The notes under the pieces are model-generated. The model saw nothing but the letters and a program-made list of their open reading frames with translations. It was not told the DNA's origin and did not search any database. This document shows, one piece after another, positions 31,750-41,983 of a stretch of DNA of 55,668 nt. The stretch's first letter is position 1. Every line of letters begins with the position of its first letter. The position numbers and the translations under genes are program-made. The stretch is from Streptomyces mangrovisoli (GTDB lineage Bacteria > Actinomycetota > Actinomycetes > Streptomycetales > Streptomycetaceae): the NCBI RefSeq assembly GCF_000974985.2, contig NZ_LAVA02000069.1, positions 1 through 55,668 on the forward strand, read 5' to 3'.

Positions 31750-33507
31750 ATGTCCTTTTCTCGCAGAAACTTCCTCATAGCGACCGGTGTCGCCGCGGCG
31801 TCCACCACCGTGCTGAGCGCCTGCGGCAGCAGTGACGACAACAAGAGCGCGTCGAAGGCCCCGTCCGTCTCCGATGCGAAGACGATGAACATCCCGGTCG
31901 GCACCAAGGCCGACTCGACCGGCCCGGCCCCCGAGGTCGCCGGCGCGGTCAAGGGCGGGACGATCTACTCGCTCGACCAGTTCGACATGGACCACCTGGA
32001 CCCGGCGCAGATCTACGTCTCCACCGAGGGCGCCATCACCCGTCCGATCCTGCGCGGTCTGACCGGCTACAAGATCGACGACAAGGGCGGCGCCACGCTG
32101 GTCGGCGACGTCGCCACGGACGCCGGTACGGCGTCGAACGGCGGCAAGACCTGGACGTTCACCATCAAGGACGGCGTCAAGTGGGAGGACGGCGCCGAGC
32201 TGTCCATGGACGACGTCCGCCACTCCTTCGAGCGTCTCTTCGCCAGCTTCGTCACCGAGGGTCCCCGCTACGTCCAGCAGTGGCTGGTCGGCGGCGACAA
32301 GTACAAGGGCCCCTACAGCGGCAAGCACCTCGCCTCCATCGAGGTCTCCGGCAAGACGATCACGTTCAACCTGACCGAGGCGCGCGGCGACTTCAACTAC
32401 ACGCTGGGTATGCCGGGTTACGGTCTCGTGCCGAAGAAGCACGACACGAAGGAGGCGTACGACAAGCGTCCGTACTCCCTGGGCCCCTACAAGATCGAGA
32501 GCCGTTCCGTCGGCAAGTCGCTGACCTACAGCCGCAACGAGCACTGGGACGCGGCCACGGACCCGATCCGCAACGCCTACCCGGACAAGTTCGTCTTCCA
32601 GTTCGGCTTCCAGCCGGTCGCCTCCACCGACCGCTACATCGCCGACAAGGGCAACGACCAGTACGCGATGTCGATCTTCAACGAGGTCGCGGCCGAGCGC
32701 ATCGCCCAGGTGCTCACCAACGCCAAGCTGAAGAAGCGCGTCCTCACCCAGGTCGACACGGTCACCTACTACTGGCCGATCAACACGACCCGCATCACGG
32801 ACGTCAAGGTCCGCCAGGCGATCAACTGGGCGTGGCCGCACCAGCAGCTCCAGACCATCCGCGGTGGCCGCTCCACCAGCGAGCTGGCCAGCACGATCCT
32901 GAGCCCGGTCACCCCCGGCTACAAGAAGTTCGACCTGTACGGCGTGACCACGAAGCCGGGCGGCGACGCCGCCAAGGCCAAGGCGCTGCTGAAGGAGGCA
33001 GGCAAGGTCGGCCAGAAGCTGGTCATCGCCTACCAGCAGTCGGACAACGCGGTGAAGCAGGCCGTCGCGATCAAGAACGCGCTTGAGGAGGCCGGCTTCA
33101 CGGTCGTCAACAAGCAGATCGACAAGACGACCTTCTACACCCAGATCGGCAAGATCGACAACGAGTACGACCTGTTCGCGGCGGGCTGGAGCCCGGACTG
33201 GCCGAACGGCTACTCCGTCTTCTACCCCTGCTGGAGCGGCGAGAACATCGGCGACGGCCGTAGCAACTACGCCCAGCTGAACGACGCCAGCGTGAACAAG
33301 GCGATCAACGCGGCCGCGAAGATCACCGACTCCGACGCCGCCAACAAGGCCTGGGGCGACATCGACCAGCAGATCATGGAGCTCGCCCCGGTGGTCCCGG
33401 ACTACCACTCCATCCGCAACTGGATGTACGGATCCAAGATCGGCAACGTCGTGTACGACGCCGGCAACACCTGCATCGCGCTCACCAAGCTGTACGCCAA
33501 GAAGTAA
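31750..33507 (+). CDS. Peptide-binding lipoprotein, BldKB-like, with Tat-type signal (operon B)
   Basis: 585 aa from ATG 31750. The N-terminus MSFSRRNFL is a twin-arginine motif followed by a short hydrophobic stretch and lipobox VLSAC (Cys25), so it is probably a Tat-exported lipoprotein. The family-5 domain opens with the phrase DHLDPAQIYVS, shared with the binding protein of operon C, and has SLGPYKIESRS and FAAGWSPDWPNGYSVFYPCW. Beyond shared phrases the two proteins differ widely, suggesting different ligands. Confidence 0.9.
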   Translation: MSFSRRNFLIATGVAAASTTVLSACGSSDDNKSASKAPSVSDAKTMNIPVGTKADSTGPAPEVAGAVKGGTIYSLDQFDMDHLDPAQIYVSTEGAITRPILRGLTGYKIDDKGGATLVGDVATDAGTASNGGKTWTFTIKDGVKWEDGAELSMDDVRHSFERLFASFVTEGPRYVQQWLVGGDKYKGPYSGKHLASIEVSGKTITFNLTEARGDFNYTLGMPGYGLVPKKHDTKEAYDKRPYSLGPYKIESRSVGKSLTYSRNEHWDAATDPIRNAYPDKFVFQFGFQPVASTDRYIADKGNDQYAMSIFNEVAAERIAQVLTNAKLKKRVLTQVDTVTYYWPINTTRITDVKVRQAINWAWPHQQLQTIRGGRSTSELASTILSPVTPGYKKFDLYGVTTKPGGDAAKAKALLKEAGKVGQKLVIAYQQSDNAVKQAVAIKNALEEAGFTVVNKQIDKTTFYTQIGKIDNEYDLFAAGWSPDWPNGYSVFYPCWSGENIGDGRSNYAQLNDASVNKAINAAAKITDSDAANKAWGDIDQQIMELAPVVPDYHSIRNWMYGSKIGNVVYDAGNTCIALTKLYAKK

Positions 33508-33521
33508 GCGCGTCTGACCCT

Positions 33522-33552
33522 CAGGGGGCGGCCATGACCTGGTCGCCCCCTG
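33522..33552 (+). other. Intra-operon hairpin after the binding-protein gene (operon B)
   Basis: A 9-bp stem CAGGGGGCG/CGCCCCCTG (33522-33530 with 33544-33552) and 13-base loop starts 15 bases after the binding-protein stop. There is no T-run, so read-through is likely; it may protect the upstream message. Confidence 0.65.
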
Positions 33553-33609
33553 CGGCCCACCCCCCTCTTACCCCCCGGCGACGGCGCCCCGTCCGGAAAG
33601 TCACGCCCC

Positions 33610-34590
33610 ATGTTCCGCTTCCTTGTCCGCCGAGCTCTCGGCGCGCTGGTCATCCTGTTGATCATCAGCGCCGTCACCTTCTGGCTCTTCTACGCCATCC
33701 CGCGTGACCCCGCCACGATGTCCTGCGGCAAGAACTGCACGCCCGACATGCTGGAGCAGATCCGGAAGAACCTGGGCATCGACCACCCGGTCCCGGTTCA
33801 GTACTGGGACTGGCTGAAGGGCGTCTTCGTCGGCCGCGACTACGCCGGCTTCGGGCACTGCGACGCCCCCTGCTTCGGCTACTCGTTCGCCAACCGCGAG
33901 CCCGTCCTCGGCACCATCCTGGACCGGCTCCCGCTGACCCTCTCGCTCGCCTTCGGCTCCGCCGTCGTGTTCCTGATCTTCGGCATCGGCACCGGCATGA
34001 TCGCCGCCGTCAAGCAGGGCAAGTGGCAGGACAAGGTGGCCAGCTCCGCCTCTCTGGTGGCCTCCTCGCTCCAGATCTACTTCGTCGGGTACGTCGCGAT
34101 GTACTTCCTGGTCGCCAAGCTCGGCATCCTGGACAACCCGTCCTACACGCCGCTCACCGAGAACCCGGCCGAGTGGGCCTCCGGCCTGCTGCTGCCGTGG
34201 CTGGTACTCGCGCTGATCTGGACGGCCAACTACACGCGTATGACCCGCTCGCAGCTGGTCGAGACGCTGAGCGAGGACTACGTCCGCACGGCCCGCGCCA
34301 AGGGCATGTCCAGCCGCAACGTGTTCTTCCGGTTCGCCTGGCGCGGTGCGATGGGCCCCATCGTCACGATCTTCGGCATCGACCTCGCCACCCTCATCGG
34401 CGGCGCGATGATCACCGAGTACACCTTCAGCCTCCAGGGCGTGGGCCGTCTCGCGGTCGACTCCGTGGAGAAGAGCGACCTGCCCATGCTGCTCGGTGTC
34501 ACGCTGCTGGCGGCCGGCGCGATCGTGATCTTCAACATCGCCGTCGACGCCGTCTACGCCCTCATCGACCCGCGGATCCGGCTCGCCTGA
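33610..34590 (+). CDS. Peptide importer permease, BldKC/OppB type (operon B)
   Basis: 326 aa. Helix 1 FRFLVRRALGALVILLI, then an outer loop with four Cys (SCGKNC ... HCDAPCFGYS), then five helices with coupling loop RTARAKGMSSRNVFFRFAWR, ending LIDPRIRLA. The operon C counterpart at 40907 has the same Cys pattern and about the same length. Confidence 0.9.
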   Translation: MFRFLVRRALGALVILLIISAVTFWLFYAIPRDPATMSCGKNCTPDMLEQIRKNLGIDHPVPVQYWDWLKGVFVGRDYAGFGHCDAPCFGYSFANREPVLGTILDRLPLTLSLAFGSAVVFLIFGIGTGMIAAVKQGKWQDKVASSASLVASSLQIYFVGYVAMYFLVAKLGILDNPSYTPLTENPAEWASGLLLPWLVLALIWTANYTRMTRSQLVETLSEDYVRTARAKGMSSRNVFFRFAWRGAMGPIVTIFGIDLATLIGGAMITEYTFSLQGVGRLAVDSVEKSDLPMLLGVTLLAAGAIVIFNIAVDAVYALIDPRIRLA

Positions 34591-34639
34591 CCTCCGCCCC
34601 ACCCCCGACCTACCGCATCACCCCCCCAGGAGCGTCCCA

Positions 34640-35680
34640 GTGACGAGCACCGATCAGCAGCCGTTCCTCTCCGTCAGGGACCTCAAAGTCCACTTCTCCA
34701 CCGAGGACGGCATCGTCAAGGCCGTCGACGGACTCAGCTTCGACATCGCCCGGGGCCAGACGCTCGGCATCGTCGGCGAGTCGGGCTCCGGCAAGTCCGT
34801 GACCAACCTGACGATCCTGGGTCTGCACGACCCGGCCCGCACGCGGATCGACGGCGAGATCCTGCTCGACGGCCAGGAGCTGCTCACGGCGTCCGAGCGG
34901 ACGCTCGAGAAGCTCCGCGGCAACAAGATGTCGATGATCTTCCAGGACGCGCTGGCCTCGCTGTCGCCGTACCACACCATCGGCACCCAGATCGCCGAGG
35001 TGTACCGGAAACACACCGGGGCGTCCAAGAAGGAGGCGCGGGCGCGGGCGATCGAGATGCTCACGCGTGTCGGCATCCCGCAGCCGGACGTGCGGGTCGA
35101 CGACTACCCGCACCAGTTCTCCGGCGGTATGCGCCAGCGCGCGATGATCGCCATGGCGCTGGTCTGCGACCCCGAGCTGCTGATCGCCGACGAGCCGACC
35201 ACCGCGCTCGACGTGACGGTCCAGGCCCAGATCATGGACCTGCTCAAGGACCTCCAGCAGGAGTTCGGCACCGCGATCATCTTCATCACCCACGACCTCG
35301 GAGTCATCGCCGACATCGCGGACGACGTTCTGGTGATGTACGGCGGCCGGTGCGTCGAGCGGGGCACGAAGAAGCAGGTGCTGGGCAACCCCCAGCACCC
35401 GTACACACTCGGCCTGCTCAACTCCATGCCGGCCCTGGACGGTCCGGTCGACGTGCCGTTGTCGCCGATTCCCGGTTCCCCGCCCTCGCTGCTCAACCCG
35501 CCGACCGGCTGCCGTTTCCACCCGCGCTGCGCGTTCGCGGAGAAGGTCGCGGGCGGCAAGTGCTCCAGTGCGCAGCCGGTGCTCGAGGTGATCGATGGCC
35601 GCGGCTCCGCCTGCCACCTGGAAACGAGCCAGCGAGACGCGCTCTTCGCCGACTACGCGGCCACAGCCGGCCACAACTGA
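34640..35680 (+). CDS. Peptide importer ATPase, BldKD/OppD type (operon B)
   Basis: 346 aa from GTG 34640 with AGGAG seven bases upstream. Walker A GESGSGKSV, signature FSGGMRQR, Walker B LLIADEPTTALD, ITHDLGVI, and an oligo_HPY tail with NPPTGCRFHPRCAFA. Very similar to the ATPase at 39834. Confidence 0.92.
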   Translation: MTSTDQQPFLSVRDLKVHFSTEDGIVKAVDGLSFDIARGQTLGIVGESGSGKSVTNLTILGLHDPARTRIDGEILLDGQELLTASERTLEKLRGNKMSMIFQDALASLSPYHTIGTQIAEVYRKHTGASKKEARARAIEMLTRVGIPQPDVRVDDYPHQFSGGMRQRAMIAMALVCDPELLIADEPTTALDVTVQAQIMDLLKDLQQEFGTAIIFITHDLGVIADIADDVLVMYGGRCVERGTKKQVLGNPQHPYTLGLLNSMPALDGPVDVPLSPIPGSPPSLLNPPTGCRFHPRCAFAEKVAGGKCSSAQPVLEVIDGRGSACHLETSQRDALFADYAATAGHN

Positions 35681-35706
35681 CGGACACGAGACGGGACTTC
35701 ACGACC

Positions 35707-36756
<1,050 letters not shown>

Positions 36757-36844
36757 CACACCCCTTTTCGTCAGCCGCCGTCTGCGGAACGGACTTTCAA
36801 CGGCCCATTGACCCGAGCCCCTGAACGTCCGCTCCAGGGGAACG

Positions 36845-36874
36845 AAGGCCCGCGTCTTTCGAGACGCGGGCCTT
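36845..36874 (+). terminator. Strong hairpin terminator of operon B
   Basis: A perfect 13-bp stem (36845-36857 with 36862-36874) is capped by a TTCG tetraloop and followed by CTTCC. Confidence 0.88.
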
Positions 36875-36965
36875 CTTCCGGTTCCGGGTGGGAACACGGC
36901 GGGAACGGGGCGGGAACAAGGCTGTTCCTGACCTGTCGTTCAACTGTGTGTGGCACACTGCCGCG

Positions 36966-37706
36966 ATGGTCGACCGCTCGTTCGCGGATCTCTCTCTCGC
37001 CGCGCTGTACGACAGTCTCAACCCCTGGGGCCCTTGCGACGACTTCTATCTGGGCCTCGTGCTGGCCGCGGGGTCGGTGCTGGATGTGGGGTGCGGTACC
37101 GGGCAGTTGCTGCGGCGGGCCCGTGCCGCGGGGCACGCGGGGCGGCTGCTCGGGCTCGACCCGGCCGCCGCGATGCTGGTGCAGGCACGGGCGGGCGAGC
37201 CCCACGGGATCGAGTGGGTGCTGGGCGATCTGCGGAGCCGGCTGTGGCGCGGCGAGTTCGACCTGGTCGTCATGACCGGCCACGCCTTCCAGGTGCTGGT
37301 CGGCGAGGAGGAGTTGAGCACCGCCCTGCGCGCGGTGCGCGCCGCCCTCGCGCCCGGCGGGCGGTTCGTCTTCGACACCCGCCATCCCGCCGCGCGGGCC
37401 TGGGAGGGCTGGACGCCGGAGCGGGTGCGGGAGATCTCCGACGGCAACGGCGGCACGGTGCGGGTACGGCACCGGGTCGAGACCCCGGTCGCCGGGGACC
37501 GGGTCACCTTCACGGAGACCTTCGAGCACCACGGCTGGCCGGTCCCCCGGACCAGCCGCACCACCCTGCGCTTCCTCGGGCCCGAGCTCCTGACGGACCG
37601 GCTCGCCGAGGCCGGTCTGGCCGTCGAGGCCCAGTACGGCCACTGGGACCGCCGCCCGCTCACCCCGGCCGCCCCGGAGATCATCACGGTGGCGCGGGCG
37701 GCGTAG
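36966..37706 (+). CDS. Class I SAM-dependent methyltransferase
   Basis: 246 aa from ATG 36966. SAM motif VLDVGCGTGQ (residues 38-47), LLGLDPAAAM (motif II), GDLRSRLWRGEFDLVVM and an ALAPGGRFVFDTRHP post-motif; UbiE/BioC-like class. The start has no Shine-Dalgarno sequence, and a leaderless transcript is possible. Substrate unknown. It lies in the gap between the two bldK-type operons. Confidence 0.85.
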   Translation: MVDRSFADLSLAALYDSLNPWGPCDDFYLGLVLAAGSVLDVGCGTGQLLRRARAAGHAGRLLGLDPAAAMLVQARAGEPHGIEWVLGDLRSRLWRGEFDLVVMTGHAFQVLVGEEELSTALRAVRAALAPGGRFVFDTRHPAARAWEGWTPERVREISDGNGGTVRVRHRVETPVAGDRVTFTETFEHHGWPVPRTSRTTLRFLGPELLTDRLAEAGLAVEAQYGHWDRRPLTPAAPEIITVARAA

Positions 37707-37771
37707 GGCCGGGCCGGGGCACGCGGTGCGGATCGCCCCATCCCCGTACGGCAGCACCGATTTGCCGTTCA

Positions 37772-37801
37772 TTGACCCATGCATTCATTTAATGCTAAAA
37801 C
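37772..37801 (+). promoter_or_regulatory. Possible promoter of the discoidin-like gene
   Basis: TTGACC (37772-37777) and TAAAAC (37796-37801) are 18 bases apart inside an A+T-rich island that stands out from its surroundings (37770-37815). It would give a leader of about 95 bases. Confidence 0.4.
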
Positions 37802-37902
37802 TCATCTTCACACTTCCAGCACAGGATCGACATACTCGTGCACCATCGGTGACGAGCGGCTTCGTCGGATCCGCCCGAACCGTGGGATGACAGGGTGAAG
37901 AC

Positions 37903-38637
37903 TTGCGGGATCGCGCCGTGACGGCTGACCAGGAACGCGACGGGCGCCGGTCATGGGCCCTGCTGGGGGCCGGGGCCGCCGTGGTCCTGACGGCCGGCGG
38001 TGTCGCCTACGGCGTCGCGCCCGCGGCCTCCACGAGTTCGACGACGTCGGCGGTGACGGAGGCCGCCGGAACCCTGGACATCGACGTGCGGGGCGCCGCG
38101 GGGGCCCGCTGGTCCGTGCGGTCCACCACCGCGCGGCCCGCCTACACCTTCTCGCCGGGGACCGCGCGTTCCACGTGCGCCCTGGGCAGCCCCGACCCGT
38201 CCGGCACCCGCGCCGTCGGCCAGGGGCCCGCGAACGCCGTCGACGGGCGGCCCGAGACCGCCTGGCACTGCGCGAGCCGGACCGCGCGGCTCGTCCTCGA
38301 CCTGCGCGACCGGTCCCGGCTCACCGATGTCGGACTGCTCCCCGGCGCCGTCGGGACGGCCCCGGCGAACGCGTCGCGCCTCCGCCCGCGCGTCGCGTCC
38401 GTCACCCACGCGGTGTGGACGTTCCTGCTGCGCGGCCACGTGGTCGGCACCTGCGCCGAGGACATCGCCCCCACCGGGACGGCCATGGCGTGGGCCCACC
38501 TGCCGGCGCTGATGACCGCCGACCGGATCGTCCTCGACGTCGCCGGGGCCGGCGGCGGCGCGCCGGCCGGGCAGCTGCCCGACTCCGGCGGCGTCGCCGT
38601 GAGCGACGTCCGCCTCGCCGACGACACGGACTTCTGA
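37903..38637 (+). CDS. Membrane-anchored protein with discoidin-like (galactose-binding fold) domain
   Basis: 244 aa from TTG 37903, which has AGGG seven bases upstream; GTG 37918 is possible. One N-terminal membrane helix (about residues 18-38) and a Ser/Thr-rich linker precede an outer domain. Residues 100-165 (ANAVDGRPETAWHC, LVLDLRDRSRLTDVGLLPG) match the NADase-type/F5-8 type C glycan-binding pattern. Cys residues at about 92, 122 and 190 may form a disulfide. It may bind glycans at the cell surface; the ligand is unknown. Confidence 0.7.
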   Translation: MRDRAVTADQERDGRRSWALLGAGAAVVLTAGGVAYGVAPAASTSSTTSAVTEAAGTLDIDVRGAAGARWSVRSTTARPAYTFSPGTARSTCALGSPDPSGTRAVGQGPANAVDGRPETAWHCASRTARLVLDLRDRSRLTDVGLLPGAVGTAPANASRLRPRVASVTHAVWTFLLRGHVVGTCAEDIAPTGTAMAWAHLPALMTADRIVLDVAGAGGGAPAGQLPDSGGVAVSDVRLADDTDF

Positions 38638-38654
38638 GGAAGGACCGCACAGCG

Positions 38655-38686
38655 CAGGGGCCGGGCGGTGCGCCGCCCGGCCCCTG
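38655..38686. terminator. Bidirectional hairpin terminator between the discoidin-like gene and operon C
   Basis: A perfect 14-bp stem (38655-38668 with 38673-38686) and TGCG loop lies between convergent genes. Confidence 0.88.
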
Positions 38687-38700
38687 CCCCGGTGTCCGCC

Positions 38701-39822
38701 TCAGTTCTCCGCGGCCTCCTCCAGCGCCGCCAGCGCCGGGTCCAGGACGATGTCCTCGTCACGGGCCTCGATGGTCGGGTCCTCCGGGAAGTGGCAGGCC
38801 GTCAGGTGCCCGGAGCGGTTGCCGGAGAGCTGGACCAGCGGCGGTTCCTCCGTCGCGCACGTGTCCTGCGACTTCCAGCACCGGGTGCGGAAGCGGCAGC
38901 CGGACGGCGGCGAGATGGGGGACGGCACGTCGCCCGCGAGGCGGATCCGCTCGCGGGGCGCGGTCCCGGCGCCGGTGATGTCGACCTCCGGCACCGCGGA
39001 GAGCAGCGCGTGGGTGTAGGGGTGCCGGGGGCGGGTGTAGATGGAGTCGCGGTCGCCCACCTCGATGATCTTGCCGAGGTACATGACGGCGACCCGCTGG
39101 GAGAAGTGCCGTACCACCGCGAGGTCGTGGGCGATGAAGAGGAACGCGATGCCGAGTTCCTTCTGCACCTCCTGGAGGAGGTTCACCACCTGGGCCTGGA
39201 TGGAGACGTCGAGCGCGGAGACCGGCTCGTCGGCCACGATCAGCTTCGGGTTCAGGGCCAGTGCTCGGGCCACGCCGATGCGCTGGCGCTGGCCGCCGGA
39301 GAACTCGTGCGGGAAGCGGTTGTAGTGCTCCGGGTTGAGGCCCACGATCTCCAGGAGTTCGCGGACCCGCTTCTCCCGGCCGCCCTCGGGTTCGATGTCG
39401 TTGATCTCCATCGGGCCCGAGATGATCTTGCCGACCGTCTGCCGCGGGTTCAGCGACGAGTAGGGGTCCTGGAAGATCATCTGGATCTCGGACCGGATCG
39501 GCGCGAGCTCCCTGCGGCTGGAGTGGGTGATGTCCTTGCCGCGGTACGAGATCGTGCCGCCGGTCGGCTCCATCAGACGGGTGATCAGCCGGCCGGTGGT
39601 CGACTTGCCGCAGCCGGACTCGCCGACCAGGCCGAAGCTCTCGCCGACGTGCACCGACAGGTCGATCCCGTCGACGGCCTGCACCGCGCCGACCGTCCGC
39701 TTGATCGGGAACCCGCCCTTGACCGGGAAGTGCTTGACGAGCCCCTCCACGACCAGCAGCGGGTCCCCTGCCGTGCCGGGCGCCGACTCCCGCGGCGCGG
39801 GGAGGACGAGGTCCTCTTTCAT
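38701..39822 (-). CDS. bldKE: Peptide importer ATPase, BldKE/OppF type (operon C)
   Basis: 373 aa from ATG 39822 with AGGAGG upstream. Walker A GESGCGKSTT, FSGGQRQR, LIVADEPVSALD, FIAHDLAVV, oligo_HPY tail PPSGCRFRTRCWKS, then an acidic C-terminal extension. Last gene of operon C, the likely bldK locus because it adjoins typA as in S. coelicolor (by memory). It starts 11 bases after the previous gene. BldK imports an oligopeptide signal needed for aerial growth in S. coelicolor. Confidence 0.88.
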   Translation of the reverse strand: MKEDLVLPAPRESAPGTAGDPLLVVEGLVKHFPVKGGFPIKRTVGAVQAVDGIDLSVHVGESFGLVGESGCGKSTTGRLITRLMEPTGGTISYRGKDITHSSRRELAPIRSEIQMIFQDPYSSLNPRQTVGKIISGPMEINDIEPEGGREKRVRELLEIVGLNPEHYNRFPHEFSGGQRQRIGVARALALNPKLIVADEPVSALDVSIQAQVVNLLQEVQKELGIAFLFIAHDLAVVRHFSQRVAVMYLGKIIEVGDRDSIYTRPRHPYTHALLSAVPEVDITGAGTAPRERIRLAGDVPSPISPPSGCRFRTRCWKSQDTCATEEPPLVQLSGNRSGHLTACHFPEDPTIEARDEDIVLDPALAALEEAAEN

Positions 39823-39833
39823 GACGTGTCCTC

Positions 39834-40895
39834 CTAGCCCAGACGGGGCTTGATCTCTTCGACGAAGATGGTCCGCTTCTGGTCCGCGGTCAGGTGGCAC
39901 GCGGAGGCCCGGTCCGGCGCCAGGAGCGGGCGCTCGGTGACGCAACGGCTGCCCCCCACCCGGTCCCGGAAGGTGCAGCGGGGATGGAACGGGCAGCCGG
40001 AGGGCGGGTTGAGCAGCGACGGCGGGGCGCCCGGGATCGGTGCCAGCGGGGCACCGAGGTCGGAGTCGAGCCGCGGCATCGAGTTCAGCAGGCCCCAGGT
40101 GTACGGGTGCTGGGGAGAGCGCAGCACCTCGTCGGTCGTGCCGCGCTCCACCGCGCGGCCCGCGTACATCACCATGATGTCGTCGGCCATGTCGGCGATC
40201 ACCCCGAGGTCGTGGGTGATGAAGACGATGCCGGAGCCGAACTCCTGCTGGAGGTCCTTGAGCAGGTCGAGGATCTGCGCCTGGACGGTCACGTCGAGCG
40301 CGGTGGTCGGCTCGTCGGCGATCAGCAGGTCGGGGTCGCAGATCAGCGCCATCGCGATCATCGCTCGCTGGCGCATACCGCCGGAGAACTGGTGCGGGTA
40401 GTCCTTCGCCCGCTCCTTGGGGTTGGGGATGCCGACCTTGCCGAGCATCTCCACCGCGCGGTCCCACGCCACCCGCTTCGAGGCGCCGTTGTGCTTCATG
40501 TAGGGCTCGGCGATCTGCCGGCCCACCGTGTAGTACGGCGACAGCGCGGTCAGCGGGTCCTGGAAGATCATGGCGACCTTGTTGCCGCGCAGCTTCTCCA
40601 GCTCCGCCTCACGGGCGGTGGTCAACTCCTTGCCGTCGAGGAGGATCTCGCCCTCGATGGTGGTGAACATCGGGTTGTGCAGGCCGAGCACGGTCAGGTT
40701 GGTGACGGACTTGCCGGAGCCCGACTCGCCCACGATGCCGAGCGTGCGGCCGCGCTGGACGTCGAACGAGAGACCGTCCACGGCGCGGACGATGCCGTCC
40801 TCGGTCTTGAAGCTGACGTGCAGGTCGCGCACCGAGAGCAGGCTGCCCTCGCCGGCCGGGGAGGGAGCACCGGCTTCCTTGGTCTGTGTGGTCAC
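39834..40895 (-). CDS. bldKD: Peptide importer ATPase, BldKD/OppD type (operon C)
   Basis: 353 aa from GTG 40895 with AGGGAG upstream. Walker A GESGSGKSV, FSGGMRQR, LLIADEPTTALD, ITHDLGVI, and a tail with NPPSGCPFHPRCTF. Forms the ATPase pair with the OppF-type gene downstream. Closely related to the ATPase at 34640, including the motif KLRGNKVAMIFQD against KLRGNKMSMIFQD. Confidence 0.88.
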   Translation of the reverse strand: MTTQTKEAGAPSPAGEGSLLSVRDLHVSFKTEDGIVRAVDGLSFDVQRGRTLGIVGESGSGKSVTNLTVLGLHNPMFTTIEGEILLDGKELTTAREAELEKLRGNKVAMIFQDPLTALSPYYTVGRQIAEPYMKHNGASKRVAWDRAVEMLGKVGIPNPKERAKDYPHQFSGGMRQRAMIAMALICDPDLLIADEPTTALDVTVQAQILDLLKDLQQEFGSGIVFITHDLGVIADMADDIMVMYAGRAVERGTTDEVLRSPQHPYTWGLLNSMPRLDSDLGAPLAPIPGAPPSLLNPPSGCPFHPRCTFRDRVGGSRCVTERPLLAPDRASACHLTADQKRTIFVEEIKPRLG

Positions 40896-40906
40896 GGCAG
40901 CGCTCC

Positions 40907-41887
40907 CTAGGACAGCCGTACGCGCGGGTCGATGAAGGCGTAGGCGGCGTCGACGATGATGTTGAACAGCAGGATCATGGCGGCCGAGAACAGCATCACG
41001 CCGAGCAGCAGCGGCAGATCGCTGAAGAACACGGACTGGACGGCGAGTTGGCCGAGGCCGGGCAGGCCGAAGGTGTACTCGGTGATGATGGCGCCGCCGA
41101 GCAGGGAGCCCAGGTCGATGCCGAAGATGGTGACGATGGGGATCAGGGAGCCGCGCCAGGCGTAGCGGAAGAACACGTAGCGGCGCGACATGCCCTTGGC
41201 GCGGGCGGTGCGCACGTGTTCCTCCTGGAGCTGCTCGATCATCGACGAGCGCGCCATACGGGTGTACTGCGCGGCGAAGATGGTCGACAGCACCAGCCAG
41301 GGGATGATCAGTCCGGTGAACCAGGTGATCGGGTTCGCGGTGAACTCGTTGTACGCCGGCTTGGAGAACCAGTGGGTCTGGTAGACGAGCACCGCGAGGG
41401 CGAGCGGGCCGAGGAAGTAGATCTGCATCGAACCCAGCACCATCGAGCCCGCGGTGGCGGACTTGTCGATGAGGGTGCCCCGCTTCCAGGCGGCCATCAG
41501 TCCGGTGCCGAGACCGATCAGCAGGAAGAAGAACGCGCCGCCCAGGGTGAGCGAGACCGTGGTGGGCAGCCGGTCCATGAGGGTCGCCCAGACCTGGTCG
41601 TTGGTGTGGTACGAGTACCCGAAGCACGGTGCGGGGCACGGACCTTGGGCGAATCCGTTGCTGCCCAGGAACAGGTTGTGCAGGAAGATCGCGTACTGCT
41701 CCGGGATCGACTTGTCCAGGCCGAGCACATGGTGGATGTTGGCCAGGCTCTGCGGGTTGCAGGTCTTGCCGCATATCAGCAGCGCCGGGTCGCGCGGCAT
41801 CCCGAAGAACAGCAGGAACGTGACGATGCTCAGCAGGAAGAGAATGACGACGGCACCGAGGGACCGGCGGACGAGGAAGCGCAGCAT
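40907..41887 (-). CDS. bldKC: Peptide importer permease, BldKC/OppB type (operon C)
   Basis: 326 aa, the same length as its operon B partner. Helix 1 LRFLVRRSLGAVVILF, outer loop with four Cys (ICGKTC ... GPCPAPCFGYS), coupling loop RTARAKGMSRRYVFFRYAWR, and end FIDPRVRLS. It is separated from the binding-protein gene by 96 bases containing a long hairpin. Confidence 0.88.
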   Translation of the reverse strand: MLRFLVRRSLGAVVILFLLSIVTFLLFFGMPRDPALLICGKTCNPQSLANIHHVLGLDKSIPEQYAIFLHNLFLGSNGFAQGPCPAPCFGYSYHTNDQVWATLMDRLPTTVSLTLGGAFFFLLIGLGTGLMAAWKRGTLIDKSATAGSMVLGSMQIYFLGPLALAVLVYQTHWFSKPAYNEFTANPITWFTGLIIPWLVLSTIFAAQYTRMARSSMIEQLQEEHVRTARAKGMSRRYVFFRYAWRGSLIPIVTIFGIDLGSLLGGAIITEYTFGLPGLGQLAVQSVFFSDLPLLLGVMLFSAAMILLFNIIVDAAYAFIDPRVRLS

Positions 41888-41922
41888 GACAGGGGCAGCT
41901 CTCTGACGTCGGCGGGCCGGAC

Positions 41923-41968
41923 GGTACCCGGCGCCCCTCCGCTCACGCGGACGGGTGCGCCGGGTACC
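41923..41968 (-). other. Intra-operon hairpin after the binding-protein gene (operon C)
   Basis: A perfect 12-bp stem (41923-41934 with 41957-41968) encloses a smaller inner stem (TCCGC/GCGGA). It begins 15 bases after the binding-protein stop codon, the strongest of the three hairpins at this operon position. It may stabilise the binding-protein message or cause partial termination. Confidence 0.72.
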
Positions 41969-41983
41969 GGCGGGCGGTGGTGA

